In this document: positions 42,911-51,274 of the stretch, one piece after another
Layout of the letters: every line of letters begins with the position of its first letter
Position numbering within the stretch: position 1 is the stretch's first letter
NCBI GenBank assembly: GCA_016792845.1
Contig: JAEUKH010000028.1
Location: 62,001-126,000, forward strand
DNA from: Myxococcales bacterium
Lineage (GTDB): Bacteria > Myxococcota_A > Polyangia > Polyangiales > Ga0077539
Reading direction: 5' to 3'
DNA length: 64,000 nucleotides
Translations under genes and position numbers: made by a program
The notes under the pieces: model-generated
The model's database searches: none
What the model was told of the DNA's origin: nothing
What the model saw: the letters and a program-made list of their open reading frames with translations, nothing else

Positions 42911-45727
42911 GTGCTCGATGACCCTCGCCTCGCGCGGCTCCTCACCCGGGGCCGCTATGTGATGCTCGACGAACCCGCCCTCGCCCAACTCGTCGAAGGG
43001 CTCCGCGGCGGAGACCCGGCCCTCACCGAAGCCCCTCTCGCGGCCCTCGACAAGGCCCTCGACCCTCGCGCGGTGGGGGCCCTGCTCGCGTCGGCGCTCA
43101 GCGCGGGTGAGGCTCCCGACGGCCTCGACCGGGGCTCGGTCGTCGCGGCGTGCCGGAGCCCCGCGCGGCTCAACAGCTTTCTCGCCAAGGTGTCACCCGA
43201 TCTGCCCTGGTGGGAGGCGCTCCTCGGCGTCGTCGAGGGCGCGGGAGGGGTCGACCCGAGGCAGCTCGACGGGAGCCTCCTCGGGCTCGCGACGGCGTGG
43301 GTCTTCGCCGACGAGGGGCGGGTGTCGTCGCTCGGTGCGGCGGTGCTGACGCGGGCCGAGGGGCGGCTCGACGGGCTCCTTGAGGCCATGCTTCACCGCG
43401 GCGAGGGCGAGCTCGCGACCGGCGCCGAAGTGCTGCGGGCCGAGCTGATGGGCCTCGCCGCGCGCGATCGTGCGCCGCGTCGCGCGCTGCTCGAAGCGAT
43501 GGTGGCCAAGGCGCCCGCGGGCGAGCGGGGCGGGCTCGCGGTCTTGTGGTGGGAGCTCTCTGACGAGGCCGGGCCGACGGTGCGGACGCTGGCCGAGGGG
43601 CGGGCGTCGCGCGACCGCGATGTGGCGCTTGAGGCGCTCCTTCGGCGCAGCCCCGGGTCGGCGCTCGAGCTCGCGCGGAGGGTGGTTCGTACCGAGCCGG
43701 TGCCGCCGCCGCCGCACGATCGATTGCCGATCCAGGCCGTGGCGGTGAGCGCGCTCGGGGCGGGCGACCCGATCCGATGGGCCGACGCCCTCGGCGGTGT
43801 GATCCGCCAGGTGCAGGGCCCCTGGGCCCTCGAAGCGCTCGGGCGATTGCCCTTCCAACTCGCGCGCCCGCACCTCGTGTGGATGGCCACGCACACGCCC
43901 GGGCACATGGGCCTTGTGGCCATGGAGCGCGCCCTCGGCACCCCGTGGGAGGGGCGCGTGGCCCTCGCCCTGTCGGCCCTCGCGCGGCAAGACCGCGAGC
44001 TCGCCGCGACGGTGGTGAAGGCCGCGATGGGCTTCTCGGCCCAAGAGCGGGCGGGCTTCGGGGTGCTCCTCGACCACGGCGAGGTGGCGCTCAGGCTGGC
44101 CGCGACGGAGCTCTTGAATGGTGTCGAAGATGTTGAAATCAAAGCACTTATTGAAGAACGCCTGACCCGCGAGCGCTCGCCCCGGGTGCGCGCCCAGCTG
44201 ATGGCGCGTCTCGGTCGGGCTGAGGCGACAACGGCCGAGGCGACGGGGGCTCCGGCTGACGACGACCCGCGGCGCGCCGTCGAGGCCTCGCTTGAGGCGG
44301 TCGCGCGGTCGCGCCCTCGGGGGATGCTCTCGTGGTACGCGGCGAACAAGGCCAGCGCCCTCGTGTGGGACGACGGGGCCCCGCTCACGGCCCACGCGGG
44401 GGTGGCGCTCTTGCGCTGGCAGATCGAGTCGGGGAGCCTCGCGCCCACCGAGGCGGTGATCGACCTCGTGGCCCAGCTCGACGCCGAGAGCGTTCGGCGT
44501 TGGGCGACGTCGGCGCTCAGGCTGTGGGTGGCGGCGGGCGCTCCGGCGCGTGATCACGCGGTGCTCTCGCTGGCGGTGGCCTTGGCCGAAGACGCGGTGT
44601 TCGAGGTCTTCGCGGCGGCGCTTGAGGGCTGGAGCCGCGGCCGGGCCGGGCTGATCGCCGAGGTGGTGGCGCTCTCGGTGGCGCTCGGCAGCCCCGCGGC
44701 ATTGCGCTTCGTCGATCACGTCGCGGCGGCGCACGAGGGCGACTCGATCGGACAGCACGCCGGCGCGGTGCTCGAAGCCGAGGCCGCGCTGGCGGGGAGA
44801 CCGCTTGAGGTGTTGCTCGACGAGGCGGTTCCGACGTTGGGGCTTGAGATCGAGGGGGGCGCTCGGTGGAGCGTGGGCTCGCGGCAGTACACCGTGGCCC
44901 TCGAAGGGTGGCAGCCGGTGCTCTGCGACGCGATCGGCCGACGGCACACCGCCCCACCGAAACCCGGCCGCGGCGGCGACGCCGCTCAGTTCGCCGCGGT
45001 GACGGCGCGATGGCGCGCCCTCGAGCAGGGCCTCGAAGCCGTGGTCGCGCGCGAGACCGAGCGGCTGTGGGAGCACTTTCGTCAAGGCCGCGTGTGGGAG
45101 GGCCGAGACTGGCACGCGCACTTCTACCGCAACCCGCTCTTGCGGCGGCTCGCCCGGGGGCTCGTCTGGCAGCACGCGTCGGCGGGGCTCTTTCGCGTCG
45201 GGCTCGACGGCACCCTGAGCGACGTCGAGGGGCTCACGGTGTACGCGTCCGCGCTCGAAGAGGGCACGCTGTGGCTGGCGCATCCGACCGGCCTCGACCC
45301 GGCCGACCGCGCGGCGTGGCAGCGGCGTCAGCGCGAGGCGAGGCTTGACGGGTTGATCGACGCGATCGACCGTCGCGACCTCTCAGCGCACTCGGTGGTG
45401 GGCCGCAGCTTGCGGGGCTTCGCGGCGGGCACGCACCGCGATCGACAGCCCTGGCAGCGGGTCGCGGGGTGGCACCCGTTGCCCACCGAAGGGGGGCTCT
45501 GCAAGGGCTTCGTGCGCCACCATCGGCAGCTCAAGATCGACGCGGTGTTGCGGGTCGAGGGCATCGCGCTCTGGGCCGAGTCTGACCGCAGCACGCGGGT
45601 CACCGAGGTGGTCTTCATGCGAGAGGGCCAGGCCGTCGAGCCCGGGCCGCGGCTGCGGAGCGAGGTGAACCTCGACCTGGAGGCGATGCTCGACGTCGAC
45701 GCGCCGGAGGCTCAGCCGGCCGAGTAG
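42911..45727 (+). CDS. DUF4132-like protein with HEAT-like repeats, partner of the SNF2 protein
   Basis: A 938-aa protein from GTG 42911. The first about 650 residues are alpha-helical with an Ala/Leu-rich HEAT-like pattern (ALSALARQDRELAATVVKAA...). The C-terminal part (about 690-920) has LWEHFRQGRVWEGRDWH, NPLLRRLARGLVWQ, VRGFAAGT-type and RRLKID-type blocks like those of the DUF4132 family (MolR/WGR-associated proteins); this comes from recall, not a search. It has no WGR domain. A low-GC pocket lies at 44115-44162. The pairing with a SWIM-SNF2 ATPase suggests one complex. It converges with the SUKH gene with a 16-bp overlap. Confidence 0.75.
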   Translation: MLDDPRLARLLTRGRYVMLDEPALAQLVEGLRGGDPALTEAPLAALDKALDPRAVGALLASALSAGEAPDGLDRGSVVAACRSPARLNSFLAKVSPDLPWWEALLGVVEGAGGVDPRQLDGSLLGLATAWVFADEGRVSSLGAAVLTRAEGRLDGLLEAMLHRGEGELATGAEVLRAELMGLAARDRAPRRALLEAMVAKAPAGERGGLAVLWWELSDEAGPTVRTLAEGRASRDRDVALEALLRRSPGSALELARRVVRTEPVPPPPHDRLPIQAVAVSALGAGDPIRWADALGGVIRQVQGPWALEALGRLPFQLARPHLVWMATHTPGHMGLVAMERALGTPWEGRVALALSALARQDRELAATVVKAAMGFSAQERAGFGVLLDHGEVALRLAATELLNGVEDVEIKALIEERLTRERSPRVRAQLMARLGRAEATTAEATGAPADDDPRRAVEASLEAVARSRPRGMLSWYAANKASALVWDDGAPLTAHAGVALLRWQIESGSLAPTEAVIDLVAQLDAESVRRWATSALRLWVAAGAPARDHAVLSLAVALAEDAVFEVFAAALEGWSRGRAGLIAEVVALSVALGSPAALRFVDHVAAAHEGDSIGQHAGAVLEAEAALAGRPLEVLLDEAVPTLGLEIEGGARWSVGSRQYTVALEGWQPVLCDAIGRRHTAPPKPGRGGDAAQFAAVTARWRALEQGLEAVVARETERLWEHFRQGRVWEGRDWHAHFYRNPLLRRLARGLVWQHASAGLFRVGLDGTLSDVEGLTVYASALEEGTLWLAHPTGLDPADRAAWQRRQREARLDGLIDAIDRRDLSAHSVVGRSLRGFAAGTHRDRQPWQRVAGWHPLPTEGGLCKGFVRHHRQLKIDAVLRVEGIALWAESDRSTRVTEVVFMREGQAVEPGPRLRSEVNLDLEAMLDVDAPEAQPAE

Positions 45728-46374
45728 GTGTTGCGCCAGCGGCCGTTGACGCGACGCTCGACGCCGGCGGTCTTGGTGAGCTCGTCGAGGTAGGCCGCGA
45801 GGTCAACGCGCGGGTCTTCGAGGTCGGCGCCGTGATCGCTCGCGGGCTGGAGCTCGACACACTTGCGCGCGCGGTCGACCACCAGGGCGGTCTGGTAGAA
45901 GGGCGTGAAGGCGTCGAAGAGGTAGGTGCCCTGGGGCCAGTCCATGATGCCGCGCCAGTCGGTGTCGAAGATCGTGGCGAGGTCGGGGATGCAGATCACC
46001 CCGGCGAAGAAGAAGCCGCCGTTGGGGCTGTGTCCGAAGTCGGCGGCGTTGACGCCGGCCCAGTGTTCGCCGCCGTCGTGCATGGCGTCGTTCCACCGAA
46101 AGGGGGTGGTGTCTTCGACGGCGAGGGCGACCTTGGGGTCGTAGATCTCGGCCGCGGTGTCGTCGACCCTGTGAAAGTAGAGCGAGACGCCGTTGTGGGC
46201 TTCGAAAAATGCCCTGAAAGCGTGCGGCATCTCGAAGCCGAAGTGCTCGGCCTCGATGCGCGCGAGGAGGGTCGGCTCTGCGGGGGCCCCAAAGGCCAGA
46301 CGCCGCACCCGAATGCCGCTCTCTCGTAGGCTCACAAGGCGTCGGGTCAGCTGGTCGCGAAAGGTTGCGCTCAT
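45712..46374 (-). CDS. SMI1/KNR4 (SUKH) family protein
   Basis: A 220-aa protein with the SUKH fold signature: PHAFRAFFEAHNGVSLYFH, ICIPDLATIFDTDW and GTYLFDAFTPFYQTALVVDRARKCVELQP. SUKH proteins are often immunity proteins of polymorphic toxins or small scaffold proteins. I start at ATG 46374 (MSATFRDQL), since the longer frame opens with TTG. Its 3' end overlaps the DUF4132 gene by 16 bp in the opposite direction. No toxin gene is visible beside it. Confidence 0.75.
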   Translation of the reverse strand: MSATFRDQLTRRLVSLRESGIRVRRLAFGAPAEPTLLARIEAEHFGFEMPHAFRAFFEAHNGVSLYFHRVDDTAAEIYDPKVALAVEDTTPFRWNDAMHDGGEHWAGVNAADFGHSPNGGFFFAGVICIPDLATIFDTDWRGIMDWPQGTYLFDAFTPFYQTALVVDRARKCVELQPASDHGADLEDPRVDLAAYLDELTKTAGVERRVNGRWRNTYSAG

Positions 46375-46428
46375 GGCGAGCGGGTATCGCGAGGGGCGCG
46401 AAACGGTCAACCTTGTGCAGCGCTTTGC

Positions 46429-47418
46429 TCAGCGCCCTTCGCGCCGCGCGCGCTTTTGATAGACCGCGAGGTTTCGTTTGGCGGTGAGGGCCTCGGTGGG
46501 GGCGCGCCCGAGGAGCGGCGCCTGCTCGGGCAGGGGCTCTAGCAGGGTGCCGGGTTCGACCCCGAGCTCGAAGAGGGTGACCTCGCGCTTGCCGCGCTCG
46601 CCGAAGCGAAGCGGCATCACCGCGGCGCCGAGCCCTGCGCCGACGTAGACCGCCCCGGTGCCGGGCCGCTGCCCCGTGCGGTCGCCGTACATGCCATGGA
46701 CGTACTTGTGCCCCGCGAGCTTGCCGATCGACAGCTCGTGGAGCCGCGCGACGGTGATCTGCCCCGCGTGGGTGTGCCCCGAGAGCACCAGCGGCACCCC
46801 GAAGGGCCAGAGCCGGTCGGCCTCTTCGGCGATGTGCGAGAGCCCGAGGGTGGCGATCTTGGGGTCGAGGCCCTTGAGGGCCTTCGCGCGGTCGTGGTGC
46901 CCGGTGTAGGCGTCGTCGAGGCCTACGATCTGGAGCTTCTGGTGACGCAGGGTGAGTGTGGTGTTGGCGTTGCTGAGCACGGCGACGCCGCCGCGTTCGA
47001 GGGCGGCCTTGACCTCGGCCCCGCCTGACCAATGGTCGTGGTTGCCGAGCACGCCGACGACGGGCGCCTCGAAGCCGCGCACGATCTCTTCGAGGGTGTC
47101 GAGGTAGTGCTGCGAGTGGCACACGAAATCGCCCGTGATGACCACCAGGTCGGGCTTGGCGGCGTTGGTGAGTGCCACCGCGGCGTCGTGCACCTTGCGC
47201 GGCGTCACCCGCCCGACGTGGAGGTCGGTGAGGTGCGCGACCCGGAGGTGCTGGAGCTGCTCGGTGTACACCCGCGGCCCCGCGTAGTGCCGAACGCGGA
47301 TGCTCTCTGAGGGCTCGCGGCGCCACCACGGGCGGGCGCGGGCCTCACCCTCGGGCACCATCTGGCCAAACTGTTGGATCAGCTCGTCGTAGGGGCGCGG
47401 CGCGTCACGGTCGCTCAC
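46429..47418 (-). CDS. Calcineurin-like metallophosphoesterase
   Basis: A 329-aa protein with the full phosphoesterase set: LTDLHVGR (metal-binding Asp-x-His), ITGDFV, GNHDHW and SGHTHAGQ. The layout (HxxxGHTH with basic C-terminus) resembles the YkuE/YaeI-type UDP-2,3-diacylglucosamine-pyrophosphatase-like group, but without a Tat signal. GTG 47418 is used as start; an in-frame start at 47484 would overlap the upstream gene by 40 nt. It is part of the minus-strand run that ends with the SUKH gene. Confidence 0.82.
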   Translation of the reverse strand: MSDRDAPRPYDELIQQFGQMVPEGEARARPWWRREPSESIRVRHYAGPRVYTEQLQHLRVAHLTDLHVGRVTPRKVHDAAVALTNAAKPDLVVITGDFVCHSQHYLDTLEEIVRGFEAPVVGVLGNHDHWSGGAEVKAALERGGVAVLSNANTTLTLRHQKLQIVGLDDAYTGHHDRAKALKGLDPKIATLGLSHIAEEADRLWPFGVPLVLSGHTHAGQITVARLHELSIGKLAGHKYVHGMYGDRTGQRPGTGAVYVGAGLGAAVMPLRFGERGKREVTLFELGVEPGTLLEPLPEQAPLLGRAPTEALTAKRNLAVYQKRARREGR

Positions 47419-47444
47419 TGTAACTGCTGATTCTAGCGCGAAGC

Positions 47445-48362
47445 TCAGCGCTCGGCGAGGCGATGCCGACGAAGAAAAGCCCATGCGCTCTGCAAGAAAT
47501 CAGGCGCGATGCCGTGGTCGTCGCCCGGGCGGAGCTGCACCCTGACGTCGACGCCGGTCGCGCGGAGCCGCGCCGCGAGGGCGCAGCTGTATTGCACCGA
47601 GACGGTGGTGTCGGCGGTGCCGTGGCTCACAAACGCCGGGGGCATGCCGGGGGTGATCGCGACCGGGTGCACGGGCCCCGCGCAGTGGCAGCGGTTGGGG
47701 GCCTGGGCGACGGCCTCGCACTGGGTGGCGTTGGTGACGAAATGGCACGACTGGGTGGTGGGGCAGGGCACCAGGCCCCCGCTGTTCGAGGCCATCGCGG
47801 CGAAGCGATTGCGGAGCACCGCGGCCACGGTCACCGTGAAGAAGGCGCCGTTCGAGTCGCCCATGACGTAGGTGCGGGCCTCGTCGCCGTGGAGGTCGCG
47901 CACCGCGGCGGCCACGAGGGCGCGGACGAGGGCGAGGTCGGGGTTGGTGTCGGGGTCGTGGTCGGTGGTGTTCCAGTAACAAGCTTCGCCGTCGTGGTCC
48001 CAGTCGCCGGCGGGTTGGGCTTCGGCGCGTGGGGCGATCACGATGGCGCCGCCTTCGAGGGCGAGGCGCTCGATGTGGGCGTCGTCGACCAGCGCGGTGT
48101 TGGTGCAACCTGTGCCATGAAGTGCCAAAACCACCGGCGGGTTCGGCTCGTCGTCACGGAGCCGCGGCACCCACAGCTCGACCTCTCGGGTGTTCTGCCG
48201 CACCTGAAAGCTCACCCGATGGTGCCCGGGCTCGCGCGGGAAGCGCCCCTGAAAGGGCGGCGCATCGCGGTGGGCGGCGCGTCCGACGTTCTGCGTCCGC
48301 AGGGGCGCCCTGCAGCCCGCGAGGCAGAGCCAGAACCCGAGCGCAGCGCGGGCCCGGCTCAT
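47445..48362 (-). CDS. PHB-depolymerase-like esterase lipoprotein
   Basis: A 305-aa protein with a lipoprotein signal (LCLAGC, Cys17). It has an alpha/beta-hydrolase fold: VVLALHGTGC, nucleophile elbow MGDSNGAFF, a HGTADTTV block (acid), and GDDHG (His) near the end. The esterase_PHB family includes poly(3-hydroxybutyrate) depolymerases and feruloyl esterases. The paired cysteines near residues 200-230 fit secretion. ATG 48362 overlaps the NamZ-like stop by 4 nt, so the two are coupled. Confidence 0.82.
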   Translation of the reverse strand: MSRARAALGFWLCLAGCRAPLRTQNVGRAAHRDAPPFQGRFPREPGHHRVSFQVRQNTREVELWVPRLRDDEPNPPVVLALHGTGCTNTALVDDAHIERLALEGGAIVIAPRAEAQPAGDWDHDGEACYWNTTDHDPDTNPDLALVRALVAAAVRDLHGDEARTYVMGDSNGAFFTVTVAAVLRNRFAAMASNSGGLVPCPTTQSCHFVTNATQCEAVAQAPNRCHCAGPVHPVAITPGMPPAFVSHGTADTTVSVQYSCALAARLRATGVDVRVQLRPGDDHGIAPDFLQSAWAFLRRHRLAER

Positions 48363-49531
48363 CGGTAGAGCCACCGCGAGGGGGCCTCGGCGACCCAAGC
48401 GTCGAGCCGGTCGCGGCCCAGCGTCGCCAGGGCCTCGGCGTGACCCGACACCGGGCCCGAGAGCGCCTCGCGAAAGCCCGGGTCGCCCGTAAGGAGGTCG
48501 ATCGCGGGGTGCTCGGTGACAAACTCGTAGGGCTCGCGGCGCCACGCGAAGCCCTCGCACTGCGCGGCGTGGCCGATGAGCGTGAGGTAGCCCGCGAAGG
48601 CGTCAAAGCGCGCGTCGTCGGTGACGTGGACCTGGACGCCGTAGTTGTTCAGCCCCGCGTGCTTGTGAAACATGGGCTTGAACTGCATCGGCCGCAGCGT
48701 CGCCCCCGGCAGCGTGAGGGCGCCCGTCGAGAGCGCCGCGTCGAAGGCTGTGCCCGGCCCGAGGAAGGGCGCGCCCCACCACTCGAAGGGCCGCGTCGTG
48801 CCGCGACCCTCGCTGAGGTTGGTGCCCTCAAGGAGGCAGCCCCCGGGGTACACCCGCGCCGTGTCGGGGGTGGGCATGTTGGGCGAAGGTGCGACCCACG
48901 GCAGGCCCGTGTCGTGCCACCGGTGGCGCCGCTCCCACCCGCGCATCGGCGCGACGGAGACGTTGTCGAGGCCCTCGACCCGAGCCCGCCACGCGAGGAG
49001 CTCGCCGTAGGTCAGCCCGTGCTCGACGGGGGTGGCCTCAAGGCCCACAAACGAGCGCAGCGACGGCAGCTGCGGAGGCCCCGCGACGCGCAAACCCCCG
49101 AGCGGGTTCGGCCGGTCGCACACGATCACCTCGACGCCCTCGGCCGCGCAGGCGCGGGCCATGAGCAGGGTGCTCCACACGAAGGTGTAGTACCGACTGC
49201 CGACGTCTTGGAGGTCGACCACCACCGCGTCGAGGCCCTCAAGCCAGGCGGATTGCGGCGAGAGCGAGGCGAAGCTGTCGCCGTAAAGCGAGTGGTGCCG
49301 GGCCGAGGCGCCGTCATGGCCGACGGGCTCCATGTCTTGGGCCTGACCCGCGAGGCCGTGCTCTGGGCCAAAATGTGCCATGATGTGCGCCCCGGCGGCC
49401 CTGAGGCGGGTCACCGAGTCGACCAGCGCGCCGTCGACGCTGGCGGGGTGCACCAAGACGCCGATGCGCCGCCCGGCGACCCGCGCCGGGGCCTCTTCGA
49501 GGAGGGCTTCGAGACCTGTCGAGACGCGCAT
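48359..49531 (-). CDS. namZ: DUF1343 protein, NamZ-like exo-beta-N-acetylmuramidase
   Basis: A 390-aa protein with the DUF1343 hallmarks GRRIGVLVHPASV, FGPEHGLAGQAQD, VDLQDVGSRYYTF, CDRPNPLGG and EGTNLSEGRGTTRPFEWWGAP. NamZ removes terminal N-acetylmuramic acid from muropeptides. It has no recognised signal peptide, so it may act on imported fragments. It starts 13 bp before the 66-aa gene and is coupled to the esterase gene, and so forms part of the same directon as the AllFGH genes. Whether it shares a pathway with them is unknown. Confidence 0.85.
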   Translation of the reverse strand: MRVSTGLEALLEEAPARVAGRRIGVLVHPASVDGALVDSVTRLRAAGAHIMAHFGPEHGLAGQAQDMEPVGHDGASARHHSLYGDSFASLSPQSAWLEGLDAVVVDLQDVGSRYYTFVWSTLLMARACAAEGVEVIVCDRPNPLGGLRVAGPPQLPSLRSFVGLEATPVEHGLTYGELLAWRARVEGLDNVSVAPMRGWERRHRWHDTGLPWVAPSPNMPTPDTARVYPGGCLLEGTNLSEGRGTTRPFEWWGAPFLGPGTAFDAALSTGALTLPGATLRPMQFKPMFHKHAGLNNYGVQVHVTDDARFDAFAGYLTLIGHAAQCEGFAWRREPYEFVTEHPAIDLLTGDPGFREALSGPVSGHAEALATLGRDRLDAWVAEAPSRWLYR

Positions 49532-49544
49532 AGGGCCGACGCGC

Positions 49545-49745
49545 TCAGCGGACCTTCAAGAGCACCCGCACCACGGCCTCGTCGCCCCCGGCGGGAGGGC
49601 GCCACGCCGAGAGGTGAACGGTGGGCACGGCCTGGGCGCGGGTGGCGTCGGCGAAGCCTTCGAGGCCGAGGTTGACGACGCCGCGGCGAATGCCAAAAAG
49701 AGTATTGATTTCAACAGGTTGGTTTGGTTTGAGGGAGCTGCTCAC
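49545..49745 (-). CDS. Small protein of unknown function, coupled to FdrA
   Basis: A 66-aa protein from GTG 49745, overlapping the FdrA stop by 4 nt (GTGA). It is mixed beta/alpha in composition (PVEINTLFGIRRG, VPTVHLSAWRP). I recognise no family. Its first third is strikingly AT-rich for this genome (49691-49735), unlike the rest of the gene. Its position between fdrA and the NamZ-like gene suggests a role with one of them, for example as a small oxamate carbamoyltransferase subunit, but this is a guess. Confidence 0.65.
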   Translation of the reverse strand: MSSSLKPNQPVEINTLFGIRRGVVNLGLEGFADATRAQAVPTVHLSAWRPPAGGDEAVVRVLLKVR

Positions 49746-51274
49746 GGGGTCTCCTCCATCGCGAGGTACTCGGCGGCGCGGCGCACGGCGGCGGCGTTGC
49801 TGTTCATCACTTCGACCCCCACGGCGCGGAGGCGCTCGACCTGGCGGGCGCGGTTCTGCGGGTCGGCGTTGGTGCCTGTGACCGAGGCGACCACGGTGAC
49901 GGCGTCGCCGCGGCGTTCGACCTCGCGACGGTAGTCTTCGATCACCGGGGCGAGCTCGCCCGCGGGGTCGGGGTGGGCGCCGTATCCGAGCACCACGTCG
50001 ACGAGGAGCACCCGCACCCTGGGGTCTTCGGCGGCGACCCGGATGGCGGTGTGTCGCAGCGTGGGGTCGATCATCGGGTGGGGGCGGCCGCGGGTGAATT
50101 CGTCTTCGCCCATGTCGAGGATCGAGTGCCCCGCGGCGCGGAAGCTCAGCGTCGGCGCGACCTTCTCGAAGCTGAGGTTCGAGTGCAGGTCGAAGCGGTC
50201 GGTCAAGAGCGTGAGGGCCTCGAAGGCCAGGGTGCCGCCGGTGAAGAGGCCCCTCAGGAGGCGCTGCTCGGGGCCGAACTTTCGGGTCTCCGCGGGCAAG
50301 GCGGCGGGGCCTCGGGGCGTGAGGTGACCGGCGTGGGCGGCGGCGATGCGGGCGGCCTCTTCGATGCTCTCGGTGAGCGTCACGCCCCCTCGCGCGGCCA
50401 AGGTGTGAGGCCCGAGGAAGCACGCCACCACCGGGCGCCCGGTGCTCGTGGCGCGGTCGAGCACCTGCGTCGCCACCTCGACCGAAGGCGGCTTCGAGAT
50501 CAGCACGAGCACCCGGGTGCCGGGGTCGGTCTCGAGCCGGTCGAGGGCCGTGAGGGTGGTGAGGGCCCCGACGTCGGCGCGGAGGTCGCGCCCCCCGGTG
50601 CCCACGGCGTGCGAGATGCCGGCCCCGAGCTGGTCGATCTGGCAGGTGAGCTCTTGGAGCCCCGTACCCGAGGCCGCCACCACGCCGATGGCGCCCGGGC
50701 GGAGGGCGTTGGCGAACCCGAGGGCCACCCCGTCGAGGATGGCCGTGCCGCAATCGGGGCCCATCACCATCTGCCCTCGGGCGCGGGCCTTCTCTTTCAG
50801 CCACCGCTCGTCTTCGAGGCTGACGCCGTTCGAGAAGATCATCACGTCGAGCCCCGCGTCGAGGGCCTTCGAGGCCTCGTAGGCGGCGAAGGGCCCCGGC
50901 ACCGACACCACCGCGAGGCGGCTCTCGGGCTGGGCTTCGAGGGCGTCGTCGAGGGTGGCCGGCAAGAGCGCCCCGGCGGCCGCGGGCTTGGGCGGCGCGA
51001 GGAGCGCGGTGAGGTCTTCGAAGACCGCCGCGATGTCGGCGCCGTGCTCGCCCTCGACCACCACGATGAGGTCAGAGGGCTTCACCGGCGCGGTGATCAC
51101 CGGGGGCGCGAGGCCGAGGCGGTTCAGCGTTTCGAGGTTGCGCGGGGTGGCCATGACGGCCGCGGCGCGGCGCACCCCGGCCTTGGTCTCGAGGGCCCGC
51201 GAGACGCGCATGAGCGTGCCCGAGTCGCGGTATTCATTCTCGAGAATGCGCGCGGCGAAGGGGCGGCTGTTCAT
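49742..51274 (-). CDS. fdrA: FdrA/AllF-family protein (oxamate carbamoyltransferase subunit)
   Basis: A 510-aa protein with an acyl-CoA-synthetase-like fold in two halves: GPFAAYEASKALDAG, MGPDCGTAILDGVALGFAN, GVVAASGTGLQE and GGRDLR. E. coli FdrA (AllF), with AllG and AllH, forms the oxamate carbamoyltransferase that ends allantoin breakdown; that reaction is known from enterobacteria and applied here by similarity. ATG 51274 overlaps the DUF1116 stop by 4 nt. The order DUF2877-DUF1116-FdrA matches the enterobacterial trio, but no carbamate kinase (AllK) gene is present in the window. Confidence 0.9.
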   Translation of the reverse strand: MNSRPFAARILENEYRDSGTLMRVSRALETKAGVRRAAAVMATPRNLETLNRLGLAPPVITAPVKPSDLIVVVEGEHGADIAAVFEDLTALLAPPKPAAAGALLPATLDDALEAQPESRLAVVSVPGPFAAYEASKALDAGLDVMIFSNGVSLEDERWLKEKARARGQMVMGPDCGTAILDGVALGFANALRPGAIGVVAASGTGLQELTCQIDQLGAGISHAVGTGGRDLRADVGALTTLTALDRLETDPGTRVLVLISKPPSVEVATQVLDRATSTGRPVVACFLGPHTLAARGGVTLTESIEEAARIAAAHAGHLTPRGPAALPAETRKFGPEQRLLRGLFTGGTLAFEALTLLTDRFDLHSNLSFEKVAPTLSFRAAGHSILDMGEDEFTRGRPHPMIDPTLRHTAIRVAAEDPRVRVLLVDVVLGYGAHPDPAGELAPVIEDYRREVERRGDAVTVVASVTGTNADPQNRARQVERLRAVGVEVMNSNAAAVRRAAEYLAMEETP

